A stretch of DNA of 64,000 bases, from contig CAVZTA010000005.1 in the NCBI GenBank assembly GCA_963778025.1, positions 186,001 to 250,000 on the forward strand. Direction: 5' to 3'. Both the position numbers and the translations under genes were made by a program. How positions within the stretch are numbered: position 1 is the first letter of the stretch; every line of letters begins with the position of its first letter. The stretch comes from CAVZTA01 sp963778025 (GTDB lineage: Bacteria > Chloroflexota > Limnocylindria > Limnocylindrales > CSP1-4). The notes below the pieces were generated by a model. That model made no database searches and was not told where the DNA came from. It saw only the letters and a program-made list of their open reading frames with translations. Shown here in pieces: positions 39,659 to 48,443 of the stretch.

Positions 39659-41377
39659 CCGTCTTCCGCGTCTGGGCGCCGCGGCCCACGCGCGTGCGAC
39701 CTGGCGATCGGCGCCGACCGACGGCCGATGACACGCGACGGCGAGTGGTGGTCGGTCGACGTCGCGGACGCCGGTCCGGGCACGGACTACGGCTTCGTCC
39801 TCGACGGCGACGGGCCGTTCCCCGACCCGCGCTCGGCCTGGCAACCGGACGGGGTGCACGGTCCGTCGCGTCTCGTCGACCACGCGGCGTTCCGCTGGAC
39901 CGACCACACGTTCGAGCCGGTGCCGCTCCCGGAGGCGGTGTTCTACGAGCTGCACGTCGGGACGTTCACGGCCCGGGGCACCTTCGAGGCGGTGATCGAG
40001 CGCCTCGATCACCTCGTCGGGCTGGGCGTCACGCATGTCGAACTGCTGCCGGTCGTCGAGTTCCCGGGCGTTCGCGGTTGGGGCTACGACGGGGTCGACC
40101 TGTTCGCGCCGCATCACGCCTACGGGGGACCGGAGGGGCTGAAACGGCTCGTCGATGCGTGCCACGCCCGGGGACTCGGCCTGGTCATCGACGCCGTCTA
40201 CAACCATCTCGGGCCGGACGGGAACTATCTCGCCCGGTTCGGGCCGTACTTCTCGGACCGATACACGACGCCGTGGGGCGACGCCGTCAACTTCGACGCG
40301 GCGGGCGCGGACGAGGTCCGCTCGTTCGTGCTCGAGAACGTCCGGATGTGGATCCGCGACTACCACGTCGACGGACTGCGGCTCGATGCGGTCCACGAGA
40401 TGTTCGACCGCTCGGCGGTGCACATCCTCGAGGAGATGGCCTCGGCGGTCCACGAGCTCGGGAAGTCGATGGGTCGCCGCGCGTGCCTCATCGCAGAGAG
40501 CGACCTCAACGACCCGCGCCTGGTCCGCGACGTGTCGGCGGGCGGGTACGGGCTCGACGGGCAGTGGCTGGACGACTTCCGGCATGCCCTGCATGTCGCG
40601 TTGACCGGCGAGAGCGACGTCTTCAGCGCCCAGTACCGCGGCCTCGAGGACGTCGCGTACTCGCTGTCGCGGGGCTACGTCTTCGACGGCCGGTTCTCAC
40701 CGTTCCGCGGGCGACGGCACGGCCGGCCGGCCGGAGCGGTCCCGACGACGCGCTTCGTGTCCTTCCTGCAGAACCACGACCAGGTCGGCAACCGGCCCTT
40801 CGGCGAGCGGTCGTCGAGCCTCCTGTCGCCCGATCGGCTCCGTGTCGCCGCCGGCCTGGTGTTGCTGGGACCGTACCTGCCCCTGCTCTTCGCGGGCGAG
40901 GAATGGGGCGCATCGACGCCCTTCCTGTACTTCACCGACCATGTCGACGCCGGGCTGGCGGAGGCGGTCCGGGCCGGACGCCAGACGGAGTTCGGCCACT
41001 TCGTCACCGACGGCCGGACCCTGCCCGATCCGCAGGATGCCGCCTCGTTCGAGCGGTCGCGGCTGGACTGGACCGAGCCTGCGCGCGAGCCACACGCGTC
41101 GCTCCTCGCCTGGCACCGCACGCTCCTCGCGTTCCGCCGTGGCCACGACGCCTTCCGCTCCGATGCGCATCCGGCCGTCCGGTTCGACGCCGCCGAAGGG
41201 TGGCTGACCGCGACCTACGGCGACGTCGCGATCGGTGCGTGCCTCTCGGATCGACCGGCGTCGGCGACCCTCGACGCGGGACGGGCCTGGAGCGTCGCGC
41301 TGGCGTCGCACGACGGGGTTCGGATCGACGACGGCGTCCTGTGTCTGCCGCCGTGGTCGTTCGCGGCGCTCACGTGA
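39655..41377 (+). CDS. treZ: Malto-oligosyltrehalose trehalohydrolase, one frameshift
   Basis: About 574 residues. ATG overlaps the treY stop. The first 14 residues (MTVFRVWAPRPTRV) are in a different frame from the rest; removing one base near 39697 joins them to the main frame. Main frame: YELHVGTFTARGTFEAVIE, WGYDGVDLFAPHHAYGGPEGL, VIDAVYNHLGPDGNYLARFG, GLRLDAVHEMFDRSA (nucleophile Asp), LIAESDLNDPRLV (acid/base Glu) and FLQNHDQVGNRPFGERS. It hydrolyses malto-oligosyltrehalose to release trehalose, completing the pathway. The last 8 bp overlap the convergent small gene. Confidence 0.93.
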
Positions 41378-41570
41378 CCTTCCGCTCCCAGACGTAGATC
41401 TCGCCGCACGCACAGACGTGGGTCCAGCGCTCGACGCGCGGGCCGCCGAGCGGCGCGCTGACCGTGGGCGTTCGGTCACGCTCGACGGTCAGGGTGCCGT
41501 TGGGGTGGCGGTGCTGGACGTTCGGGAAGCGCCGGGGATCCGTGGGCGCGTCGACGATCCATCGGGCCAT
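41370..41570 (-). CDS. Small protein with C-terminal CACGEIYVWERK segment
   Basis: 66 residues from the ATG at 41570 (81 if an upstream start at 41615 is used). The N-terminal 50 residues are polar and basic, with no motif. The end reads ERWTHVCACGEIYVWERKVT: a Cys-x-Cys-Gly close to aromatic residues, as in half of a small zinc ribbon. No second Cys pair is present, so a dimer or an iron-sulfur site would be needed for metal binding. Convergent to treZ with an 8-bp overlap. The ORF is believable because of the composition of its C-terminus, but I do not recognise a family. Confidence 0.5.
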   Translation of the reverse strand: MARWIVDAPTDPRRFPNVQHRHPNGTLTVERDRTPTVSAPLGGPRVERWTHVCACGEIYVWERKVT

Positions 41571-41649
41571 GGTGCGGTCCTCGTGCGATTTCGAACGGGT
41601 GTTCGAATCTAGCACGCGACCGGCGCGCGAGGGACCTCAGCGACGACGG

Positions 41650-42192
41650 TCAGCGGCGACGGACTCCCGGGGTGCGATGGATCCCGAGCGTCACCAGCCA
41701 CTCGCGCAGCTCCGGCAGGAACGCCTGGGCCTCCTCGCGGTCCTCGAGCCAGAGCAGGTACCACGGGTCGTGGCGGGCGACCTCGCCGAGCGACCAGGCG
41801 ATGTACCGCCCGAAGTCGAGGACCGTCCCGGAGGGCTTGCCATGCGGCGGGCCGGCCGCGCCCTGCCCGTTGGGCCCGGGTCGCCACACGACCTCTTCGC
41901 CGCGCTTGCCCTTGCGGACGTGCCGCTTGTCGCGCGGCGACGTCGACGCGCCCGGAACGCCCGCGCTCCCTGGCGCGGGCGGGTGCACGGTCACCGCCGG
42001 GGCGCCGCGAAGGACGAGCCGGAGCGACTCCCACGCAGCGTTGAGCTCGATCATGCGCGCCGCGGATTCGGGATCGGCGGTCAGGTCCGGATGGTGCCGC
42101 CGGGCCAGCGTGCGATAGGCGGCGCGGATCTCCCGGGGCGAGGCGCCGCGGCGCAGTCCCAGGACCTCATACGGGTCGCGAAGCTCCGTCAT
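41650..42192 (-). CDS. DnaJ-domain protein
   Basis: 180 residues. Residues 5-60 are a J domain: DPYEVLGLRRGASPREIRAAY, then LARRHHPDLTADP with the invariant HPD that stimulates DnaK ATPase. The rest is not DnaJ-like: a basic Gly/Pro linker and a C-terminal helical part (FGRYIAWSLGEVARHDPWYLLWLED and so on) with several Trp. There is no zinc-finger domain, so this is a J-domain co-chaperone of type III. The start at 42192 is set by the J domain, since the longer frame has no homology. A 232-bp gap with no recognised element separates it from the tRNA gene. Confidence 0.85.
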   Translation of the reverse strand: MTELRDPYEVLGLRRGASPREIRAAYRTLARRHHPDLTADPESAARMIELNAAWESLRLVLRGAPAVTVHPPAPGSAGVPGASTSPRDKRHVRKGKRGEEVVWRPGPNGQGAAGPPHGKPSGTVLDFGRYIAWSLGEVARHDPWYLLWLEDREEAQAFLPELREWLVTLGIHRTPGVRRR

Positions 42193-42423
42193 CCGGGGAC
42201 GGTCGACCTCGGTCGACCCGCGGACATCATCATCGGCCTGTCCCTCCCACCCCGGTGGTCGCGTCGGTCGCGCAGCACCGGGGCCCGTGACGAGAGGCCG
42301 GGTGTCGACGGCGCATGATAATCCGTCCCCGCCGATCGGCGTCTCGAGCGCGAGGGCCAGGCGGGGGCTCCGCACCCTTGGACGGCGGGCGCGACGAGGC
42401 GGGGGTCTCGGCCTCGGGGAGCG

Positions 42424-42498
42424 TGGTGAGCCCGCAGGGATTCGAACCCTGAACCTAGGGATTAAGAGTCCCCCGCTCTACCGTTGAGCTACGGGCCC
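42424..42498 (-). tRNA. tRNA-Lys (CTT)
   Basis: The minus strand folds into a full cloverleaf. Acceptor 5' arm GGGCCCG (42498-42492) pairs with CGGGCTC with one G-T pair; discriminator A (42427) and an encoded CCA (42426-42424). D arm GCTC/GAGC, anticodon stem GGGGA/TCCCT around loop CTCTTAA, so the anticodon is CTT (lysine AAG). T arm CAGGG/CCCTG with loop TTCGAAT. Confidence 0.95.
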
Positions 42499-42556
42499 AC
42501 GAGCCGGGAAGGATAGCGGAGACGCGCCGGGGCGTCCCTCGCCTCCACGGCATGCC

Positions 42557-42586
42557 GAACGCCGCCCAGTCGCCTGGGCGGCGTTC
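42557..42586 (-). terminator. Perfect 13-bp hairpin after the repeat-protein gene
   Basis: GAACGCCGCCCAG (42557-42569) and CTGGGCGGCGTTC (42574-42586) pair perfectly over a TCGC tetraloop. It begins 20 bp past the stop of the gene at 42606 (minus direction), and the tRNA gene lies beyond. No T-tract on either side. Confidence 0.6.
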
Positions 42587-42605
42587 GAACCCCAGGAGAA
42601 GCTGG

Positions 42606-43133
42606 CTACCTGCCGGGCCGCCGGGGAGCGTGCGGGGCGGGCGCCGTGTCATCGGCATTCGGGTCGACCCAGGGGGCCGCGTGCGCTGTGTCGATGTCGA
42701 ACGGCGTGATGGGCGACGCCGTCTGGGCATCGCTCTCGACCCACGGGGCCGCGTGCGTGTCGATGTCGTGCGTCGTGACGGGCGTGACCGCCTGGGCATT
42801 CGGATCGACCCACGGGGCCGCGTGCGCCGTGTCGATGTCGAACGGCGTGATGGGCGCCACCGTCTGGACGTGGGCCGTGCCGTTGTCCAGCGGACCGGCC
42901 TGGCTGACGATGCTCGACGGATCGCCGTTCGACACCGCATGGGTGTCCGGAACGCCCGAGCCGACGTAGGTCGTCGACGCGACCGATGTCGCGGACTGCT
43001 TGGTCGCCGTCGCGTTGAGGCCGCCCCACGTGAGAGCGCCCACGGCGAAGCCCGTGGCGACGCCGACGGCGATGGCGCCGATGATCGATCCCTGGACCAT
43101 CGGCCGCTGGATCGTGCGAGTCGAAGCGGACAT
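42606..43133 (-). CDS. Single-helix protein with three ~23-residue HAAPWVDPNAQ repeats
   Basis: 175 residues, ATG with a strong AGGAGGG site. One helix near the N-terminus (SIIGAIAVGVATGFAVGAL) is followed by a Ser/Thr/Val-rich stretch and, from about residue 90, three repeats of the type ITPFDIDTAHAAPWVDPNAQ (second copy VTTHDIDTHAAPWVESDAQ), ending in a basic tail (HAPRRPGR). The repeats are nearly identical at DNA level, so they arose recently. One His, one Trp and several Asp per repeat. Probably an exported, anchored protein; the function is unknown. It diverges from the HD-GYP gene, with 307 bp between the starts. Confidence 0.75.
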   Translation of the reverse strand: MSASTRTIQRPMVQGSIIGAIAVGVATGFAVGALTWGGLNATATKQSATSVASTTYVGSGVPDTHAVSNGDPSSIVSQAGPLDNGTAHVQTVAPITPFDIDTAHAAPWVDPNAQAVTPVTTHDIDTHAAPWVESDAQTASPITPFDIDTAHAAPWVDPNADDTAPAPHAPRRPGR

Positions 43134-43440
43134 CTCGTCCCTCCTGGTCACCACGTCCGCCGGCTGTTCCATCGACCGGTACGGCGCGGTTCTCGATGGA
43201 CCGCATCCTCGGCTCGCGGGATGGACCGGCCATCGGGCGGCATCCCCATGCACGATCGGGCGCCTGCCTTAAAGTCCCGCGCCCTGGAGGCCGATCCACG
43301 CTCGCCGCGACCGGGCTCCGACCGGTCGTCATGGATCGCACGCACGTCGGGCGTCGCTCGTGGGACCTTGGTCCTATGGGAGCGACGCCTGCACGCTGCG
43401 TACGCTCCGGCGGCCTTCGGAAGCGTGAGGTGTCTCCCCG
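43134..43440. other. 307-bp divergent promoter region
   Basis: Holds the upstream regions of the repeat protein (leftward) and the HD-GYP protein (rightward). Apart from the AGGAGGG site of the former I see no convincing promoter pair, and no gene. GAGG lies some 10 bp before the TTG at 43441. Confidence 0.5.
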
Positions 43441-45267
43441 TTGTTCGGTCGCACGCCGCGGGTCCGGCCCCCGGTCCTGCTCATCCTCGTGTTCGGCGTG
43501 CTGCTGGTCCTCGTCGGGATCACCGCCACCGCGCAGGCCATCATGGTCTCGGCCTATGCGTCGACGTCGACGCTCCGGTCGGTCCTCGAGGGCGATGTGG
43601 CGACCGTGCGCGGGTTCGTCCACGAGGGCCTGGACGGCGTGTCGGCCGCCGATCTCGCGCACCCCGACGGAGCGACCAGCGACCGCATCGGCGGCTACCT
43701 CCAGACGCTGCTCGCGAAGGGTGGCATCGCCCACGCGGAGATCCGGACACCGGACGGCCGTGTCGTCGCGGCCAGTACGCCGGAGGCCGTCGGGCGGACG
43801 TCCGCCACCGATCCCGCGTTCGTGGCCGCGCTGGCGGGCGCCCCGAGCGTCGACATCGTCGATCGCCCGAGCGCTGACGCCGACGTCGCGACGCTGCCGC
43901 CGACCGTCCTCCGCGAGTTCCTGCCACTCCAGCAGGAGGGGCAGACGCTGCTCGTGATCGGGTTGTGGCGGGACGCCGGCCCGATGTTCACGCTGCTCGA
44001 CGAGCTGCGCCGGAGCGTCGTGCTCGTGACCCTCACCGCCGCGCTGATCGCTGCAGCCGTCCTGTACCTCGTCTTCCGGTCAGCGCACCAGACGATCCGT
44101 CGGCAGACGGCGGCGCTGGTCGACGCGACCCGGCTCGACGCGTTGACCGAGACGCTGAACCACGGCGCCCTCGTCGACTACCTCGCGACGGAGATCGAGG
44201 CGGCCCGCGCCGCCGGGTCGCCCATCGGCGTCGCGCTCGTCGACGTCGACAACTTCCGGCTGCTCAACGATCTCCATGGCCACCGGGCCGGCGACGATGT
44301 CCTGCTGACGGTCGCCGATGCCATCCGGCGCGACCTCCCCGAGCACGTCGTGATGGGCCGGTACGGCCCGGACGAGTTCCTCGTCGTCGCGGGCTCCAGG
44401 GCCGTCCACGAGCTCGAGAGCATCGTCGCTCGCACACGGGAGGCGCTCGCGGCGGAGAGCCTCCAATTCGATGCGACGGACCGGCTGCCGCTCACCGCGA
44501 GTGCTGCGATCGCCACGTTCCCCGACCACGGCACGTCCGTCACCGAGCTGCTCGCGACCGTCGCGTCGACGCTCCAGGAGGCCCGGGCGAGCGGCGGCGA
44601 CGTCGTTCGCATCGCCGGGAGCGATGCGGCCGACCGGACGGCGGTCGCATCGAAGTTCGACGTCCTTCAGGGCCTGGTGCTCGCCGTGGACACCAAGGAC
44701 CGCTACACGAAGCGCCACTCGGAGGACGTCGCCCGCTACGGCGTCTTCCTGGGTCGCCGGATCGGGCTCGACCCGTCGGAGCTGGGGATCATCCACACCG
44801 CCGGGCTGCTCCACGACATCGGCAAGATCGGCGTCCCGGACGCGATCCTGCGCAAGCCCGGCCGGCTCAGCGCCGACGAGTACGCGGCGGTGAAGCAGCA
44901 CGTCGCGCTGGGCGACCTCATCGTCCGCGACCTTCCCGACATCGACCGGATCCGGGCCGGCGTCCGTCATCACCACGAGCGCTGGGACGGGAGCGGCTAC
45001 CTGCACGCGCTCCGCGGCGAGGACATCCCGCTCGTCGCGCGCGTCCTCGCCGTCGCCGATGCGTTCTCCGCGATGACCACCACGCGGCCGTATCGCAAGG
45101 CGCTCGACATCCGCGAGGCGCTCGCACGACTCGGGGATGCCGCGGGCACGCAGCTGGACGAGACGCTGGTGACGGCGTTCATCGAGGGCATCGAGACGGC
45201 GGCCGATGCACCGCTGCCCGGTGTCGCGGTGCCTGGGATCTGGTCGACGAGCCGGCAGGTCGCATGA
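43441..45267 (+). CDS. Membrane sensor with degenerate GGDEF and HD-GYP-type phosphohydrolase domain
   Basis: 608 residues from a TTG start. Two helices (PVLLILVFGVLLVLVGITA and VVLVTLTAALIAAAVLYLV) enclose an extracytoplasmic sensor domain of about 150 residues. A GGDEF-like domain follows (GVALVDVDNFRLLNDLHGH), but its signature reads RYGPDEF, so cyclase activity is doubtful. The C-terminal HD-GYP-type domain has HTAGLLHDIGKIGVPDAIL with the HD metal pair, HHHERWDGSGYL (GYL in place of GYP) and VADAFSAMTTTRPYR. Such proteins hydrolyse or sense cyclic di-GMP. The stop overlaps the next gene (ATGA), which encodes an exported anchored protein. Confidence 0.88.
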   Translation: MFGRTPRVRPPVLLILVFGVLLVLVGITATAQAIMVSAYASTSTLRSVLEGDVATVRGFVHEGLDGVSAADLAHPDGATSDRIGGYLQTLLAKGGIAHAEIRTPDGRVVAASTPEAVGRTSATDPAFVAALAGAPSVDIVDRPSADADVATLPPTVLREFLPLQQEGQTLLVIGLWRDAGPMFTLLDELRRSVVLVTLTAALIAAAVLYLVFRSAHQTIRRQTAALVDATRLDALTETLNHGALVDYLATEIEAARAAGSPIGVALVDVDNFRLLNDLHGHRAGDDVLLTVADAIRRDLPEHVVMGRYGPDEFLVVAGSRAVHELESIVARTREALAAESLQFDATDRLPLTASAAIATFPDHGTSVTELLATVASTLQEARASGGDVVRIAGSDAADRTAVASKFDVLQGLVLAVDTKDRYTKRHSEDVARYGVFLGRRIGLDPSELGIIHTAGLLHDIGKIGVPDAILRKPGRLSADEYAAVKQHVALGDLIVRDLPDIDRIRAGVRHHHERWDGSGYLHALRGEDIPLVARVLAVADAFSAMTTTRPYRKALDIREALARLGDAAGTQLDETLVTAFIEGIETAADAPLPGVAVPGIWSTSRQVA

Positions 45268-46557
45268 TCCGGCATCGCCGCGCGTTGCTCGGCGTGGCGC
45301 TCGCCGGGCTCTGGGCACTCACCGCCGTGCCGGTGGCGCTGGCCGCACGGAAGTGGACGCTCGACGCGTCGCCCACGTCCATCGCCGTCGACGACCCCGT
45401 CGTCGTGACCCTGACCGTGCAGAACGTCGGGGGCGACGGTGGGGGCGACGAGATCACCTGCGTCACGATCGACGTGCCGGCCGACGTTCACGATCGTCGG
45501 CGCGAGCGTCGTCTCGGTGAAGGGCGTCACGTCCCCGCGAGTCACGGCTGGATCGCGGACGTCAACGGCGCCCGCGCGATGTTCAGGAACCCGAAGGACC
45601 ACAATCCGCTCGTCGGCCTGCCCGAAGCGGGCGATCAGGCCGTGTTCCGGGTCAGCGGGACGGCGACCTCGGGTGGCACGCAGTCCTGGTCGGGCGGCGC
45701 CGCCGACAAGCCGGGGGCCAGTGGCAGCGCGAATTGCGGATCGGGCGACGTTCCCCAAGCTCTCGGTCTCGATCAACGTCTCGTCGCCGACCCCGGCCCC
45801 GACGCCGACGCCGACGCCCGCGCCGACGCCGACCCCGCGACCGACGCCGTCGCCGACGCCGCGACCCACGCCCACCGCGACGCCGTCGCCGACCCCCGCA
45901 CCCACGCCCACGCCGACGCCGCCGGTCGCCACGCCGACGCCGAGCCCCACGGCGGCGCCGACACCGTCGCCGACGCCGCACCCCACGCAGACGCCCACCC
46001 CGATCCCGGAGCCCACGGCGACGGCCCACCCAGGCTCCACGCCGTCATCGCCGCCCACGGCGACGCCCGACGCGACCGCGTCGGCGACGCCCGACGCGTC
46101 CCCGTCTCCGGCCGCATCCGGCTCTGCGTCCCCGTCCGCGTCGAGCGCGCCCTCACCGTCGGAGAGTGCCGATCCGCAGCCCACCGCGGCGACGCCGTCG
46201 CCATCCGCACCCGGCGCGGTGGGCCCGGGTGGGGCGCCGGGTGGCAGTCCGGCCGCCGGCGGTGACCATCCACCGACCGCCGCACAGACGCTGACCCTCC
46301 CGCACGACGACGCCGGCGGCGGCGACGCCGTGGAGATCCACGGGCTCGACTCGGCGGTGGGGATGGCGTTCGGGAAGCTCGGCCTCGCGATGTGGACCGT
46401 GCCGGCGGTCGCGATGGGTGTTCCCGGCCTCCTGGTGCTCGTCGTGGTCCTCGTCCAGCTCGCCGGTGGCGCGGCGTGGGTACCGGTCACCCGCCGAGTC
46501 CTCGGCAGCCTGGGCGTGCGTCGCCGGAAACGTCGCGGCGGGGTCGGCGGCCGCTGA
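45264..46557 (+). CDS. Secreted, C-terminally anchored Pro/Thr-rich protein, about three frameshifts
   Basis: About 431 residues once indels near 45490, 45540 and 45750 are repaired. A signal peptide (ALLGVALAGLWALTAVPVALA) is followed by a beta-rich domain resembling DUF11/Ig-like repeats (VDDPVVVTLTVQNVGG, FTIVGASVVSVKGVTSP, GARAMFRNPK, DQAVFRVSGTATSGG). Then about 100 residues of PTPTP/ASPS repeats and a C-terminal helix (VPGLLVLVVVLVQLAGGA) with a basic tail, as in wall-spanning surface proteins. The DUF11-like part suits an extracellular adhesion or structural role. Its ATG overlaps the stop of the HD-GYP gene, implying joint expression. Confidence 0.7.
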
Positions 46558-46592
46558 CGGAAGCGTCAGGACAGAGGAACGCCGAGTCCTGA

Positions 46593-48443
46593 TCAGGCCG
46601 GGTAGAGCTCCACCAGCGAGACCCCGGGCATCGGCAGGTGGAACGCGACACCACCGCGCCCGTCGTCGCCGACGCGCAGCTCCCGCTCCGGTTCGAGGGC
46701 CTCGAGGACGTCGTGCCGGCGAAGCTCGTCCCACTGGCGAGCGTCCGGCCAGGCGGCCACGCCAAGGTCCTCGGCCACGGCCGACACGTTCGAGTGCTGG
46801 AGGTCGATGCGCCGGTGCCGGAGGCGATAGCGACCCGCCGCCAGACCCGAGACCTCCAGCGTCACGTCACGTCCCAGCTCGCTGGAGCCATCCTGCTTCG
46901 TCTGGTCGAGCGTGCCGTTCCAGACCGCGATGGCGACCCGGCCGTCGTCATCGCGCGTCGCCCACGCCTCGACGAGCGAGCCGCCGCCGTCGCCCGCGAG
47001 GGAGCAGGCCAGCTCCTCGGAGCCGAGCGACTCCAGCACGCGCAGCGCCCAGAAGCGCGGCTTCCGCAGATTGCCGATCGTCAGCAGCCCGAAGCCACCG
47101 TGCAGCAGACGCTCGGGGACGCCGAGCTCGACGAAGTGGTCCGAGGCCACCCAGTAGGCGAGCGCATCCAGCCGGCCCGCGGCGGAGCGCATCCCGCGAC
47201 ACACGAGCGGCGCGCCCCACGCCGAATCGTTGACGGGCGCGCCGTGCGTCGGAGAGATGCCCCACTCCGTCCAGAGCAGCGGGATGTCGGCACGCCCATA
47301 GCGCGCCGCGATCGGACGCAGGTCGAGCGGCGGCATGCCGTACGTATGCGTCGAGAGGAAGTCGACGGGCACGTTCGCCGCATCGGCGTGAGCGAGCAGG
47401 TCGTCGATCCAGCCGACGGCGGCCGTCGCGGGACCACCGACCGGGATGGCCGGATCGACCGCCTTGATCGCGCGCACCGACGCGTCGTAGAGCGCCAGGT
47501 AGTCGGCCTCGGTGCCGGTCCAGAACACGCGCAGATTCGGCTCGTTCCACACCTCGAACGGCCACTGCCGCACCTCGTCGGCGCCGAAGCGCTCCTCGAG
47601 ATGCCGCGTCAGCTCGCCCACCAGCCAGCCCCACAGGTGCAGGTCGCGCGGTGGTGAGATCAGGCCGACGTAGTCGAACACGCTCTGGGACGGATCGGAC
47701 GCCAGCGCCTGCGGCACGAACGACAGCTCGACGATCGGGCGCAGGCCGGTGTCGAGCAGCCGCGACAGGGCCGCATCCACCCGCTCGAAGTCGAGCCGCG
47801 GGCGGCCCTCCGACTCGTGGTACAGGCTCAGGGAGTCGTGGAGGATGCCGTGCGCCCGGACCGCCCGGACACCCAGCTCCTCGCGGACGATCCGGAACGC
47901 CTGTGCCAGCTCGTCGCCGACGTGGTGGCCGCCGGGACCCTCGCCCCGCAGGAGCAGCGCGAGGTGCTCCGAGCCGATGACCGGCTGCCAGGGCCGATGG
48001 ACCGGGCCCACGACCGCGCGGGCATCGACCTCGACGGCGACCGTCGCGGCGGCGCCGGCGCTCACCCCGGCGCCGAGCGAAGCCGCCACCGGCGCCGACA
48101 GCTCGCCGACCGGCGCGTCGATCGTCGGGACGGACGAGACGGCGTAGACGACCGAGGATCCGGCCGGGTACGACGTGTCGACATACGGCCCGTGCGGCAC
48201 CGCAAGGACGTCGCCGCCGCGATGGTCGATGGGCGCCCACGGCCCATCGGCCGTGGGCGCGCGATGCACGAGGTAGCCGGCCGCGCCATCGACCGGTGAC
48301 CAGTCGATCGTGACCTGCCCGCGGCCGGCCGTCACCCGCACGTCGCCCGGCGGCGGCAGCGAGACGTCGGGTGCCGGTCGATCGCGCTCGACCTGGGCGC
48401 CGATCTCCTCGAACCAGGCGATACGGGCGGAGGTCGCCGTCAA
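46593..48443 (-). CDS. GH39-type glycosidase with N-terminal fibronectin-like domain
   Basis: About 616 residues from a TTG whose bases overlap the stop of the upstream gene (TTGA). The N-terminal 110 residues are a fibronectin type III-like domain (DVRVTAGRGQVTIDWSPVDG, GYLVHRAPTADGPW). The rest matches GH39 beta-xylosidases: acid/base Glu in WPFEVWNEPNLRVFW, nucleophile Glu in LLWTEWGISPTHG, and HTYGMPP between them. Family members release xylose or related sugars from non-reducing ends. No signal peptide is visible, so it is probably cytoplasmic, unless the start lies upstream. Last gene of the ABC-importer operon. Confidence 0.85.
   Translation of the reverse strand: MTATSARIAWFEEIGAQVERDRPAPDVSLPPPGDVRVTAGRGQVTIDWSPVDGAAGYLVHRAPTADGPWAPIDHRGGDVLAVPHGPYVDTSYPAGSSVVYAVSSVPTIDAPVGELSAPVAASLGAGVSAGAAATVAVEVDARAVVGPVHRPWQPVIGSEHLALLLRGEGPGGHHVGDELAQAFRIVREELGVRAVRAHGILHDSLSLYHESEGRPRLDFERVDAALSRLLDTGLRPIVELSFVPQALASDPSQSVFDYVGLISPPRDLHLWGWLVGELTRHLEERFGADEVRQWPFEVWNEPNLRVFWTGTEADYLALYDASVRAIKAVDPAIPVGGPATAAVGWIDDLLAHADAANVPVDFLSTHTYGMPPLDLRPIAARYGRADIPLLWTEWGISPTHGAPVNDSAWGAPLVCRGMRSAAGRLDALAYWVASDHFVELGVPERLLHGGFGLLTIGNLRKPRFWALRVLESLGSEELACSLAGDGGGSLVEAWATRDDDGRVAIAVWNGTLDQTKQDGSSELGRDVTLEVSGLAAGRYRLRHRRIDLQHSNVSAVAEDLGVAAWPDARQWDELRRHDVLEALEPERELRVGDDGRGGVAFHLPMPGVSLVELYPA

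Noticed and set aside
37409..40594. 1061-residue minus-strand frame over treY and treZ
   Set aside because: Antisense shadow of two well-supported genes, composition without structure.
45780..46010. CCGACGCC-type tandem repeats
   Set aside because: Coding Pro-Thr linker of the secreted protein.
46566..46592. 7-bp hairpin TCAGGAC/GTCCTGA between convergent genes
   Set aside because: Stem too short and loop too long to call a terminator with confidence.
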